40,813 nucleotides of DNA. It comes from Gammaproteobacteria bacterium HGW-Gammaproteobacteria-3 (GTDB lineage: Bacteria > Pseudomonadota > Gammaproteobacteria > Methylococcales > Methylomonadaceae). The stretch is taken from NCBI GenBank assembly GCA_002843155.1, contig PGZD01000019.1, positions 1 through 40,813 of the forward strand, in the 5' to 3' direction. Below the pieces are notes generated by a model, which searched no databases, was not told where the DNA came from, and saw nothing but the letters and a program-made list of their open reading frames with translations. This document shows positions 7,368 to 16,232 of the stretch, piece by piece. The number at the start of each line of letters is the position of its first letter. Position 1 is the stretch's first letter. The position numbers were made by a program, and so were the translations under genes.

Positions 7368-9956
7368 ATGTCAGACTTCGCAAAAGAAATTGTACCTGTC
7401 AATCTCGAAGACGAGATGAAGCAGTCCTATCTCGACTACGCCATGAGCGTCATTGTCGGTCGAGCCCTTCCTGATGTCAGGGACGGCCTGAAGCCTGTGC
7501 ATCGCCGCGTTTTGTACGCGATGAGTGAGTTGGGTAACGACTGGAACAAGCCTTACAAAAAATCGGCGCGGGTGGTCGGTGATGTCATCGGTAAATATCA
7601 TCCGCATGGCGACACTGCGGTTTATGACACCATCGTACGCATGGCCCAGCCTTTTTCCATGCGTTATATGCTGATAGACGGGCAGGGTAACTTTGGCTCC
7701 GTTGACGGCGATTCACCGGCGGCGATGCGTTATACCGAAGTGCGCATGGCAAAAATCGCGCATGAACTCTTGGCCGATCTGGATAAGGAAACGGTCGATT
7801 TCATTCCTAACTACGACGAGTCGGAATCCGAGCCGCAGGTGATGCCGACCCGTATCCCGACACTGCTGATCAATGGTTCGTCCGGTATCGCCGTGGGCAT
7901 GGCGACCAATATACCGCCGCATAATCTGAATGAGGTCATCGGCGCATGTCTGGCTTTGATCGATAAGCCCGAATCCACGGTCACGGAATTGATGCAATGG
8001 ATACCCGGCCCTGATTTTCCAACCGCCGCCATTATCAATGGCGCCGCCGGTATCCGCAATGCTTATATGACCGGCCGGGGCAAAGTTTATTTGCGCGCCC
8101 GCTGCCATTTTGAAGACATCGGCGACAGCAGCCGCCAGGCGATTATCACCACCGAATTGCCTTATCAGGTCAACAAGGCGCGGCTGCTGGAAAAAATCGC
8201 CGAGATGGTCAAGGAAGGCAAGCTTGAAGGTATTTCAGGCTTACGGGACGAGTCCGACAAGGACGGTATGCGCATGGTGATAGAACTGCGCCGGGGCGAA
8301 GTGCCCGAGGTGATCCTGAATAATCTGTATAAGCAGACACAGATGCAAACCGTGTTCGGCATTAATATGGTGGCCTTGCTGAACGGGCGGCCTCATTGCA
8401 TGAATTTGAGGGAAATTTTAAGCGCTTTTATTGAGCATCGGCGCGAAATCGTCACCCGCAGGACAATTTATAATCTGCGCAAGGCGCGGGAGCGGACGCA
8501 TATTCTGGAAGGTTTGGCTATCGCCCTGGCCAATATCGACGCGATGATCGAATTGATCAAAGCGGCGCCTAACCCGGCCGAGGCGAAAGAAGGGCTGTTA
8601 GCCAGAACCTGGGAAGCCGGGTTAGTGTCGGCGTTGCTGGATCGGGCCGACGCCGACCGTTCCAGGCCGGAGGATTTGGCGGCGGCGTTTGGCCTGCATG
8701 AGGGCCGGTATCGACTGAGCGAAACCCAGGCGCAGGCGATTCTCGATTTGCGTCTGCATCGCTTGACCGGTCTGGAGCAGGAAAAAATTGTCAACGAGTA
8801 CAAGCAGTTACTGGAGTTGATCGATGAGTATCTGGGCATTCTGGGCAGCGATGTCCGGCTGATGGAAGTGATACGGGAAGAGCTCGAAGCCATTAAAGCC
8901 GAATATGCCGATGCGCGCCGTACCGAAATTCTGCAAGGTCATCTCGACTTGAGTGATGAAGATTTGATCACCGAAGAAGACGTAGTCGTCACCATGTCTC
9001 ACGAAGGCTATGTCAAATCGCAACCTTTGGACGATTATAAAGCCCAGCGGCGCGGCGGTCGGGGGAAATCGGCGACCGCAACCAAGGAACTGGATTTTGT
9101 GGATAAACTGATTGTGGCCAATACCCACGACACCATTTTGTGTTTTTCGTCGCTCGGTAAAGTGTATTGGCTTAAAGTGTATAATCTGCCCAACGCAAGC
9201 CGCGCGTCCAGAGGCAAGCCTTTTGTCAACCTGTTGCCACTGGAAACCGGCGAAAATATCAATGCCATATTACCGGTCAGGGAATACAGCGACGATAAAT
9301 TTGTGTTTATGGCGACAGCGATCGGTACCGTGAAAAAAACACCGTTGAAAGAATTTGAACGTCAGCGCACTAACGGTAAAATCGCTATCGATTTGAGAGA
9401 AAACGATGCTCTGGTCGGCGTCGCGGTAACCGATGGCCAGCAGAATGTACTCTTGTTCAGCAGTGGCGGCAAGGCGGTTTGTTTCAATGAAGCCGATGTC
9501 CGTTCCATGGGCAGGACGGCGGCCGGTGTGCGCGGTATGCGCCTGCCTGAAGGCCAGCAAGTGATTTCATTGATTGTTGCTTCCGAAGGCACGGTGCTCA
9601 ATATTACCGAAAACGGTTTCGGTAAGCGTACGCTGTTGCAGGAGTTTCCCTGCCATAGCCGGGGCGGCCAGGGCGTTATCGCCATTCAGACTTCGGAACG
9701 CAATGGCGCGGTGGTCGGCGCGGTACAGGTGGCCGATCATGATGAAATCATGCTGATAACCAACGGCGGCACGCTGGTTCGGACGCGGGTCGGTGAAATT
9801 TCAATCGTCGGCAGGAATACTCAGGGCGTGACCGTTATCCGGCTGGATAAAAATGAAAAAGTAGTCGGTGTCGATCGCATTGAAGGTCTGGTCATCGATG
9901 ATGATGAAACCGAGCAAGAACAAGTACAAGAACCTGAATCCGGAGATGACGCCTGA
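7368..9956 (+). CDS. gyrA: DNA gyrase subunit A
   Basis: This 862-residue subunit cuts and rejoins DNA in the GyrA2GyrB2 enzyme that introduces negative supercoils. The N-terminus closely follows E. coli GyrA. The catalytic tyrosine is Tyr122 ([10 protein letters not shown]), and the quinolone-resistance region reads [10 protein letters not shown] with Thr83 and Asp87. The C-terminal beta-pinwheel begins near residue 535 and carries the GyrA-box QRRGGRG near residue 561. The acidic tail ([19 protein letters not shown]) is normal for the family. The stop overlaps the serC start by one base (TGATG), which suggests translational coupling. gyrA heads the amino acid operon, as in Pseudomonas. Confidence 0.97.
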   Translation: MSDFAKEIVPVNLEDEMKQSYLDYAMSVIVGRALPDVRDGLKPVHRRVLYAMSELGNDWNKPYKKSARVVGDVIGKYHPHGDTAVYDTIVRMAQPFSMRYMLIDGQGNFGSVDGDSPAAMRYTEVRMAKIAHELLADLDKETVDFIPNYDESESEPQVMPTRIPTLLINGSSGIAVGMATNIPPHNLNEVIGACLALIDKPESTVTELMQWIPGPDFPTAAIINGAAGIRNAYMTGRGKVYLRARCHFEDIGDSSRQAIITTELPYQVNKARLLEKIAEMVKEGKLEGISGLRDESDKDGMRMVIELRRGEVPEVILNNLYKQTQMQTVFGINMVALLNGRPHCMNLREILSAFIEHRREIVTRRTIYNLRKARERTHILEGLAIALANIDAMIELIKAAPNPAEAKEGLLARTWEAGLVSALLDRADADRSRPEDLAAAFGLHEGRYRLSETQAQAILDLRLHRLTGLEQEKIVNEYKQLLELIDEYLGILGSDVRLMEVIREELEAIKAEYADARRTEILQGHLDLSDEDLITEEDVVVTMSHEGYVKSQPLDDYKAQRRGGRGKSATATKELDFVDKLIVANTHDTILCFSSLGKVYWLKVYNLPNASRASRGKPFVNLLPLETGENINAILPVREYSDDKFVFMATAIGTVKKTPLKEFERQRTNGKIAIDLRENDALVGVAVTDGQQNVLLFSSGGKAVCFNEADVRSMGRTAAGVRGMRLPEGQQVISLIVASEGTVLNITENGFGKRTLLQEFPCHSRGGQGVIAIQTSERNGAVVGAVQVADHDEIMLITNGGTLVRTRVGEISIVGRNTQGVTVIRLDKNEKVVGVDRIEGLVIDDDETEQEQVQEPESGDDA

Positions 9957-11038
9957 TGGCCAGAGTATACAATTTTAGCGCAGGACCTTCCATGTTGCCG
10001 GAAGCGGTTTTACAGCAGGCCCGGGATGAAATGCTCGACTGGCAAGGCAGCGGCATGTCGGTGATGGAAATGAGTCATCGGGGGCTGCATTTCTCGGGTA
10101 TTGCCGAGCAATTGACGGCGGATTTAAGGGAATTGATGGCGATTCCGGATAATTATAAAGTGTTGTTTCTGCAAGGCGGGGCGACCGCGCAGTTTTCCAT
10201 GATCCCGCTGAATATTCTGCAAGGCAAAAGCAAAGCCTGTTACGTCAATACCGGCGCCTGGTCGGCCAAGGCCATCAAGGATGCCGGGCGTTATTGCCAA
10301 GTGGTGGTGTCGGCCAGCGCCGAAGCCAGCGGTTTCGACCGTGTTCCCGAGGTATCGCAGTGGGCCATTGATCCTGATGCGGCTTATTTGCATTATACCG
10401 CCAACGAGACCATTCACGGTGTCGAGTTTCCGTTTATTCCGGAGTCTCAAGGTTTGCCGCTGGTGTGCGATATGTCGTCCAATATCCTGTCGCGCGCTGT
10501 CGATGTCAGCCGCTTTGGGTTGATTTATGCCGGTACGCAAAAAAACATGGGCCCGGCCGGCGTTACGCTGGTAATTGTACGGGAAGACTTGCTCGGTGCG
10601 GTCGATACCAAACTGCCCGACGTTTTCAATTATGCGGTTCAGGCTAAAAACGATTCTATGTTAAACACTCCGGCAACCTACAATTGGTATTTGGTGGGTC
10701 TGGTGTTGCGCTGGCTGAAATCCGTCGGTGGCATCAAAGCCATCGAAGCATTGAATATTAAAAAAGCGGCGCATTTGTATCAAGTGATCGGGCAATCCCG
10801 GTTTTACAGTAATCCGGTGCAGACCGATTACCGTTCAAGAATGAACGTGCCGTTTATTTTAGCCGAACCTGCGCTTGACAAGATTTTTCTGGAACAAGCC
10901 CAGGCGCTGGGCCTGTTCGAGTTGAAAGGCCATCGCTCTGTCGGCGGTATGCGCGCAAGCATTTATAACGCCATGCCGGAACAGGGTGTCAAGGCTTTGT
11001 GTGATTTTATGGTTGAATTTGAAAGCAAGCATGCGTGA
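9956..11038 (+). CDS. serC: Phosphoserine aminotransferase
   Basis: This 360-residue PLP enzyme converts 3-phosphohydroxypyruvate to phosphoserine with glutamate. It also makes the 4-phosphohydroxy-threonine precursor of pyridoxal phosphate. Family marks are NFSAGPSMLP at the N-terminus, the phosphate loop GGATAQF (74-80), Asp172 in CDMSS, and the PLP lysine Lys196 in YAGTQKNMGPAG. The length is typical. The start overlaps the gyrA stop and the 3' end overlaps pheA by 4 nt (GTGA) if the GTG start of pheA is used. It is the second gene of the gyrA-cmk unit. Confidence 0.96.
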   Translation: MARVYNFSAGPSMLPEAVLQQARDEMLDWQGSGMSVMEMSHRGLHFSGIAEQLTADLRELMAIPDNYKVLFLQGGATAQFSMIPLNILQGKSKACYVNTGAWSAKAIKDAGRYCQVVVSASAEASGFDRVPEVSQWAIDPDAAYLHYTANETIHGVEFPFIPESQGLPLVCDMSSNILSRAVDVSRFGLIYAGTQKNMGPAGVTLVIVREDLLGAVDTKLPDVFNYAVQAKNDSMLNTPATYNWYLVGLVLRWLKSVGGIKAIEALNIKKAAHLYQVIGQSRFYSNPVQTDYRSRMNVPFILAEPALDKIFLEQAQALGLFELKGHRSVGGMRASIYNAMPEQGVKALCDFMVEFESKHA

Positions 11039-12135
11039 GCATAGGGGCCATGACTTCGATTATTCCTCTTGAGCAGTTAAGAGACCGGATTGATGCGATC
11101 GATCAAGAGCTTTTGCAGTTGATAAATCAACGGGCCGTGTGTGCCATCGAGGTCGCAAAAACCAAAATGGCCCAGGGCGAGCAAGGCTGTTTTTACCGGC
11201 CTGACCGGGAAGCTTTGGTGTTGCGTCGGATTCAGCAGCTCAATCAGGGGCCTTTGAGTGACGATACAGCCATGCGCTTGTTTCGGGAGCTGATGTCGTC
11301 TTGTCTGGCGCTTGAAAAGCCGCTGGATGTGGCTTTTCTGGGGCCGAAAGGGACGTTTACCCAGCAAGCGGCGATTAAACATTTCGGCCATGCGGTCAAT
11401 GCGGTTCCGGCCAGTACCATTGCCGGCATTTTCAACGCCGTGGAAAGCGGCCATTGCCAATTCGGCGTGGTGCCGGTGGAAAATTCCACCGAAGGCATGA
11501 TCAATCATACCCTGGACCGCTTTGTCAGTTCGCCGCTGAAAATTTGCGGTGAAGTTGAAATCAGGGTGCATCAGAACCTGCTCAGCAGCGGTGAAAGCCT
11601 TGACGCCATTACCGAAGTGTTGTCGCATCAGCAATCTTTGGCGCAATGCCGGAATTGGCTTGACGACCATTTGCCGGGCGCGACAAGAACGGCGGTGAGC
11701 AGTAATGCCGAAGCCGCCAAACAGGCGGCTTCGGCCAAACACAAAGCGGCTATCGCCGGTAAGCTCGCGGCAGAATTGTACGGCCTCAATATCATCGAGC
11801 ATAACATCGAAGATGAAGCCAACAATACCACCCGCTTTATTATCATCGGCCGGCAGGTGTCGGCTTCAACCGGGCAGGATAAAACCTCGGTGCTGGTGTC
11901 AACCGGAAATCAGCCGGGCGCCTTGTATAAAATTCTGGAACCGTTTGCCCAGTTCGGTATCGGCCTGTTGCATATCGAATCCAGACCTTCGCGTCAGGGC
12001 TTGTGGGAGTATGTGTTTTTTATCGATATCGAGGGTCATGCCGAGGACGAGAAAGTCGCGCTGGCGCTCGATACTTTAAAAACCCGGGTCAACAGGCTGA
12101 ACATTTTGGGTTCTTACCCGAAAGCGGTCATTTAA
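11035..12135 (+). CDS. pheA: Bifunctional chorismate mutase/prephenate dehydratase (P-protein)
   Basis: This protein (366 residues from GTG 11035) converts chorismate to prephenate and on to phenylpyruvate in phenylalanine synthesis. An AroQ-type chorismate mutase occupies about residues 10-90 (LRDRIDAIDQELLQLINQRA). The prephenate dehydratase domain begins at VAFLGPKGTFT near residue 98 and includes VPVENSTEG and NNTTRF. The C-terminal ACT domain, with QPGALYKIL and the HIESRPSRQ effector motif, predicts feedback inhibition by phenylalanine. The GTG at 11035 overlaps serC by 4 nt. An ATG at 11050, after AGGGG, is an alternative that would remove five residues. Confidence 0.95.
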   Translation: MSIGAMTSIIPLEQLRDRIDAIDQELLQLINQRAVCAIEVAKTKMAQGEQGCFYRPDREALVLRRIQQLNQGPLSDDTAMRLFRELMSSCLALEKPLDVAFLGPKGTFTQQAAIKHFGHAVNAVPASTIAGIFNAVESGHCQFGVVPVENSTEGMINHTLDRFVSSPLKICGEVEIRVHQNLLSSGESLDAITEVLSHQQSLAQCRNWLDDHLPGATRTAVSSNAEAAKQAASAKHKAAIAGKLAAELYGLNIIEHNIEDEANNTTRFIIIGRQVSASTGQDKTSVLVSTGNQPGALYKILEPFAQFGIGLLHIESRPSRQGLWEYVFFIDIEGHAEDEKVALALDTLKTRVNRLNILGSYPKAVI

Positions 12136-12184
12136 CGTTAAAAACAAATCCTGATTGCCGCTTTTCGCCACGCCATTTATTGTC

Positions 12185-13297
12185 ATGAAAACAACGCAAA
12201 CTATTTACCAATTAGCGGTTCAGGGCGTACAAAAACTGGTGCCGTACCAGGCCGGAAAACCGATTGAAGAGCTGGAGCGGGAGCTGGGCCTCTCGGATAT
12301 CGTCAAACTGGCGTCCAATGAAAACCCTCTGGGGCCGAGCCCTCTGGCGCTGGCGGCGATAAATCGGGTCTTGCCGGAACTGGCGCGTTACCCGGATGGT
12401 AACGGTTTTGATTTGAAGCGGGCTCTGGCGCGAAAATTTAACGTCGAAACCCGGCAAATAACACTCGGCAACGGTTCCAACGAGATTCTGGAACTGGTGG
12501 CCAGAACTTTTTTGACAACCGCCGATGAGGTGGTTTTTTCCCGCCATGCTTTTGCCGTTTATCCGCTGGTGACGCAGGCAGCAGGCGCCACTGCGCGCGT
12601 GGTTCCGGCTTTGGATTATGGCCATGATCTTGACGCCATGCGGCGGGCCGTGAGCGAAAAAACCCGTATCGTGTTTATCGCAAACCCCAATAACCCTACC
12701 GGCACGTTATTGGCGGCGGATGCACTGGAAGATTTTATTCGCTCGCTTCCTGAAAGCTGTATCTGCGTTCTGGATGAAGCTTATTTTGAATTTATCGACC
12801 CGAAAAACCAGTCGCCGTCACTGGTCTGGCTGGATCGCTATCCGAATTTACTGGTGACGCGCACGTTTTCCAAGGCCTATGGTTTGGCGGGGCTGCGTGT
12901 CGGCTATAGTTTTTCCAGTCCGGAAATGGCCGATTTGCTCAACCGGGTGCGACAACCTTTTAACAATAATGCCCTGGCGCTGGCAGCGGCAGAAGCGGCC
13001 CTGGCCGATACCGAACATTTGCGTCGCACAATCAGCGTCAACAACGAGGGTATGCGGCAGTTGACCGAAGCGTTTGAAAAGCTGAATCTTGACTGGATTC
13101 CATCCGCCGGGAATTTTGTTTCGGTACAATTAAACCGGTCCGGCGAGCCGGTATATCAGGCGCTATTGAGAAAAGGCGTCATTGTCAGACCGATAGGCGT
13201 TTATCAGATGCCGGAGCACCTTCGCGTCAGCATCGGCACAGAAGCCGAAAACCGGAAATTTATCGATGCTCTGACGCAAGTGCTGGGCGATGTTTGA
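12185..13297 (+). CDS. hisC: Histidinol-phosphate/aromatic aminotransferase
   Basis: This 370-residue fold-type I PLP aminotransferase transfers an amino group to imidazole-acetol phosphate (histidine pathway) and often to aromatic 2-oxo acids. Visible marks are KLASNENPLGPS (41-52), NPNNPTG (167-173), the DEAY segment (197-200) and the PLP lysine Lys230 in TFSKAYGLAGLRVG. The ATG at 12185 was chosen because it opens the recognisable N-terminus. A TTG at 12155 in frame would add ten residues. Neither has a good Shine-Dalgarno. Its position between pheA and tyrA suggests a role in phenylalanine and tyrosine transamination. It overlaps tyrA by 8 nt. A second hisC copy in a his operon is likely but not visible here. 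Confidence 0.93.
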   Translation: MKTTQTIYQLAVQGVQKLVPYQAGKPIEELERELGLSDIVKLASNENPLGPSPLALAAINRVLPELARYPDGNGFDLKRALARKFNVETRQITLGNGSNEILELVARTFLTTADEVVFSRHAFAVYPLVTQAAGATARVVPALDYGHDLDAMRRAVSEKTRIVFIANPNNPTGTLLAADALEDFIRSLPESCICVLDEAYFEFIDPKNQSPSLVWLDRYPNLLVTRTFSKAYGLAGLRVGYSFSSPEMADLLNRVRQPFNNNALALAAAEAALADTEHLRRTISVNNEGMRQLTEAFEKLNLDWIPSAGNFVSVQLNRSGEPVYQALLRKGVIVRPIGVYQMPEHLRVSIGTEAENRKFIDALTQVLGDV

Positions 13298-14162
13298 CAA
13301 ATTAACCCTGATCGGCGTCGGCCTGATCGGCGGCTCCATCGCCCGCGCCGCGCGTCTGCACGGCTTGGCGGGCCGCATTGTCGGCTATGGCCGCAAGCAG
13401 GATGAAGACAATCTCAAGGCTGCGCGGCGGCTCGACATAATCGATGACTATGTGCTGGATATCGAGCGCGCCGTTGACGGCGCCGATGGCGTTATCATCG
13501 CGACGCCGGTGGGTGCGATCCATGCCATTGTCAGCGCATTGAAACCTGTCTGGTCGGAACGCACGGTTTACAGTGATGTCGGCAGCACCAAAGGCAATGT
13601 CATTGCCGCGATCGAGCAGGTATTCGGCTTTATGCCGGGTAATTTTGTACCGGCACACCCCATTGCCGGGGCTGAATGCAGCGGCGTTTCAGCGGCGGTC
13701 GATGATCTTTTTCTGAATAAACGTCTGATTATCACGCCGCTTGAAGGCACCGCGCCGGAAGCTTTGGCCCGTATGCAGGATTTCTGGCAGCGCTTGGGGG
13801 CGCAGGTTTTCCTGATGGCGGTCGATCAGCATGACAGTGTGTTGGCGGCGACCAGCCACCTGCCGCATTTGCTGGCGTTTGCCCTGGTCGATCTGCTCGG
13901 ACGAAAAAATGAGCAAGCCGAGATTTTCAAGTATGCGGCGGGAGGCTTTAAAGATTTTACCCGTATCGCTTCGAGCGACCCTGTCATGTGGGTGGATATT
14001 TGCCTGGCTAACAGACAGGAAATCCTGCCGCTCATCGAGCAGTTCAAAAGCGAACTGGATGCTTTGGCGCAGGCTCTGGCGAGCGATGACGACCGCCGAC
14101 TTTTTGAAACTTTTTCCCATGCGCGCCAAGCGCGGCAACGTTTTCTTGATCAATACCTTTAA
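13290..14162 (+). CDS. tyrA: Prephenate dehydrogenase
   Basis: This 290-residue NAD(P)-dependent enzyme oxidatively decarboxylates prephenate (or arogenate) to a tyrosine precursor. The N-terminal dinucleotide-binding motif is GVGLIGGS (Gly9, Gly11, Gly14). Downstream are DVGSTKG near residue 96, HPIAG, and the helical domain with ATSHLPHLLAFAL. No fused chorismate mutase or ACT domain is present, so it is the short TyrA type. The stop TAA is followed by one codon (ATT) and then the aroA ATG in the same reading frame. In Pseudomonas these two activities are one fused protein. Confidence 0.94.
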   Translation: MFDKLTLIGVGLIGGSIARAARLHGLAGRIVGYGRKQDEDNLKAARRLDIIDDYVLDIERAVDGADGVIIATPVGAIHAIVSALKPVWSERTVYSDVGSTKGNVIAAIEQVFGFMPGNFVPAHPIAGAECSGVSAAVDDLFLNKRLIITPLEGTAPEALARMQDFWQRLGAQVFLMAVDQHDSVLAATSHLPHLLAFALVDLLGRKNEQAEIFKYAAGGFKDFTRIASSDPVMWVDICLANRQEILPLIEQFKSELDALAQALASDDDRRLFETFSHARQARQRFLDQYL

Positions 14163-14165
14163 ATT

Positions 14166-15485
14166 ATGGCTAAAACAATCACTTTCAAAGTACAGGCGGG
14201 CGGGATTTTAAGAGGCGAAGCGCGGGTTCCGGGCGACAAGTCGATATCGCACCGCTCCATCATGCTGGGTTCTCTGGCGCAGGGCGTGACGCATGTCAGC
14301 GGTTTTCTCGAAGCGGAAGACGCGCTGTCAACCTTGCAGGCGTTCCGCGATATGGGCGTTGACATCGAAGGTCCGGTACAGGGTAAACTGACCATTCACG
14401 GAGTCGGCAAGCAGGGCTTGAAAGCACCGGAAAAACCCTTGTATCTGGGCAATTCCGGCACTTCCATGCGCTTGCTGTCCGGCTTGCTGGCGGGGCAGGC
14501 TTTCGACTCGGTGCTGACCGGCGACAAATCGCTGTCAGGACGGCCGATGAAAAGAGTGACCGAGCCATTGGCCAAAATGGGCGCATTGATCGAAACCACG
14601 GAACAAGGCACGGCGCCATTGCATATCAAAGGCCGGGCGGGCAGGTTGCAAGGCATCGATTATGTCATGCCGATGGCCAGCGCCCAGGTCAAATCCTGTC
14701 TGTTGCTGGCCGGGATGTATGCCGAAGGCGTCACCCGCGTGACCGAGCCCGCGCCAACCCGAGATCATACCGAGCGTATGCTGGCGGGTTTTTCCTATCC
14801 TGTCGGGAAACAAGGATCTGAAGTTTCGATTAGCGCCGAGGGAACCTTGGCGGCGACGACTATCGATGTGCCCAGTGATATTTCATCGGCGGCTTTTTTT
14901 CTGGTGGGCGCCTCGATTGCTCAAGGTTCCAATATCGTCCTGAAGCATGTCGGCATCAATCCGACACGTACCGGAGTCATCGATATTTTACGTTTGATGG
15001 GGGCTAATATCACGGTTTTGAATGAACGGGTCGTCGGTGGTGAGCCGGTCGCGGATTTACAGGTTACTGCCGGTAAGCTCAAAGGCATCGATATTCCCGA
15101 AGCTTTGGTGCCGCTGGCGATCGATGAATTTCCGGTGTTGTTTGTTGCGGCTGCGTGTGCTGAAGGTCAAACGCGGTTGACCGGAGCCGAAGAGCTGAGA
15201 GTCAAGGAATCCGATCGTATCCAGGTCATGGCCGATGGGTTGCAGACTCTGGGCGTTAATGCACAGCCAACCCCCGACGGCATGATCATTCAGGGCGGTG
15301 GTATCGGCGCGGGGACTGTCGAATCCCACGGTGACCATCGCATTGCCATGGCTTTTTCCATCGCGGGTCTCAGAGCGTCCGGCCCTATTGTCATTAAGGA
15401 TTGTGAAAATGTGAACACTTCATTTCCTGAATTTATCGACATCGCACAGGCTCTGGGCCTTGTCCTGACTTGCGGGCAAGACTGA
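14166..15485 (+). CDS. aroA: 3-phosphoshikimate 1-carboxyvinyltransferase (EPSP synthase)
   Basis: This 439-residue enzyme transfers enolpyruvate from PEP to shikimate-3-phosphate, the step before chorismate synthase. Visible marks are VPGDKSISHR near residue 22, LGNSGTSMRLLSGLLAG near 95-110, and LSGRPM. RVKESDRI lies near 345 and HGDHRIAM near 388. The GNSGTxxRLL form resembles class II/Bacillus-type sequences more than the GNAGTAMRPL form of class I enzymes. The glycine at the glyphosate-sensitive position is kept, so insensitivity cannot be claimed. No Shine-Dalgarno precedes the ATG, and the start lies 3 nt after the tyrA stop, so translation probably depends on coupling. The stop overlaps the cmk ATG (TGATG). 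Confidence 0.95.
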   Translation: MAKTITFKVQAGGILRGEARVPGDKSISHRSIMLGSLAQGVTHVSGFLEAEDALSTLQAFRDMGVDIEGPVQGKLTIHGVGKQGLKAPEKPLYLGNSGTSMRLLSGLLAGQAFDSVLTGDKSLSGRPMKRVTEPLAKMGALIETTEQGTAPLHIKGRAGRLQGIDYVMPMASAQVKSCLLLAGMYAEGVTRVTEPAPTRDHTERMLAGFSYPVGKQGSEVSISAEGTLAATTIDVPSDISSAAFFLVGASIAQGSNIVLKHVGINPTRTGVIDILRLMGANITVLNERVVGGEPVADLQVTAGKLKGIDIPEALVPLAIDEFPVLFVAAACAEGQTRLTGAEELRVKESDRIQVMADGLQTLGVNAQPTPDGMIIQGGGIGAGTVESHGDHRIAMAFSIAGLRASGPIVIKDCENVNTSFPEFIDIAQALGLVLTCGQD

Positions 15486-16141
15486 TGAGTGTTCCGGTTT
15501 TGACCATCGATGGCCCGAGCGGTGCGGGGAAAGGTACGGTCAGTCGGGCGGTCGCCAAAATAAAGGGCTGGCACTATCTGGACAGCGGCTCGATTTATCG
15601 CGCGTTGGCTATTGCGGCAGCGGCGGCGAAAACCGATTTGCAGGATGTGGCGGCTGTTACGGAAGTCGCTGAAAACCTGCAATTAACGTTTGTCTGCGGC
15701 GATGAATTGACCGTTATCCTCGATGGCCGGGATATAACGCCGCAATTAGGTCTGGAAAGTACCGGTCATGCCGCCTCAATTATTGCGGCCTTGCCTGCGG
15801 TAAGACGGGTTTTGTTGCAAAAACAGCAAGACTTCAGAAAGCCGCCGGGGCTGGTCGCGGATGGCCGTGATATGGGCACCGTGGTGTTTCCGGATGCCGT
15901 CTGCAAGGTTTTTTTGACGGCCAGTGCTGCAAAAAGAGCGGAGCGAAGATATAAACAGTTGATAGAGAAAGGAATTGATGCTAACCTTTGTCAGATTACT
16001 CATGAGATTGAAGAACGCGACCGCAGGGATCAGGAGCGCAAGGCGGCGCCGCTGGCCATGGCGGAGGATGCGTATTATATCGATTCATCCACTCTGCCGG
16101 TAGGCGATGTCATCGCTGAAGTCATAAAACTGATTTCGTGA
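15485..16141 (+). CDS. cmk: Cytidylate kinase
   Basis: This 218-residue nucleotide kinase phosphorylates CMP and dCMP using ATP. The P-loop is GPSGAGKGT (10-18). The family segments HYLDSGSIYRALA, VADGRDMGTVVFP and RDRRDQERKAAPL are all present. The ATG at 15485 overlaps the aroA stop by one base and matches the family N-terminus. A frame five codons longer (TTG 15470) is less likely. This is the last gene of the gyrA-cmk unit: an intrinsic terminator follows at 16153-16176, although rpsA comes next on the same strand. Confidence 0.95.
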   Translation: MSVPVLTIDGPSGAGKGTVSRAVAKIKGWHYLDSGSIYRALAIAAAAAKTDLQDVAAVTEVAENLQLTFVCGDELTVILDGRDITPQLGLESTGHAASIIAALPAVRRVLLQKQQDFRKPPGLVADGRDMGTVVFPDAVCKVFLTASAAKRAERRYKQLIEKGIDANLCQITHEIEERDRRDQERKAAPLAMAEDAYYIDSSTLPVGDVIAEVIKLIS

Positions 16142-16152
16142 GTGAAACGTAT

Positions 16153-16176
16153 GTCACAATCACTGTGGCTTTTTTT
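16153..16176 (+). terminator. Intrinsic terminator between cmk and rpsA
   Basis: Stem GTCACA (16153-16158) pairs with TGTGGC (16164-16169), with one G-T pair, around loop ATCAC and is followed by seven T's (16170-16176). It is short but well formed and lies 11 nt after the cmk stop. It probably separates or attenuates the amino acid operon from rpsA. Confidence 0.65.
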
Positions 16177-16194
16177 AACCTTAGATAAAATTGA

Positions 16195-16219
16195 AAGCTT
16201 GGTAGTTTTTGACAAGCTT
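16195..16219 (+). promoter_or_regulatory. rpsA leader inverted repeat
   Basis: Arms AAGCTTG (16195-16201) and CAAGCTT (16213-16219) with an 11-nt loop lie just upstream of the rpsA ribosome binding site (GGGAAAG). In E. coli, S1 represses its own mRNA through leader structure; this hairpin is a candidate for the same kind of control, by analogy only. Confidence 0.4.
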
Positions 16220-16232
16220 GGGAAAGAATAGA

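Noticed and set aside
13290-15485. Frameshifted or broken TyrA-AroA fusion
   Set aside because: Both proteins are full length with family-normal starts and ends; two separate genes are the simpler reading.
16209-16214. Perfect TTGACA just before rpsA
   Set aside because: The only -10-like sequence (TAGAAT, 16229) is 14 bp away and overlaps the start codon. The hexamer is better explained as part of the leader inverted repeat.
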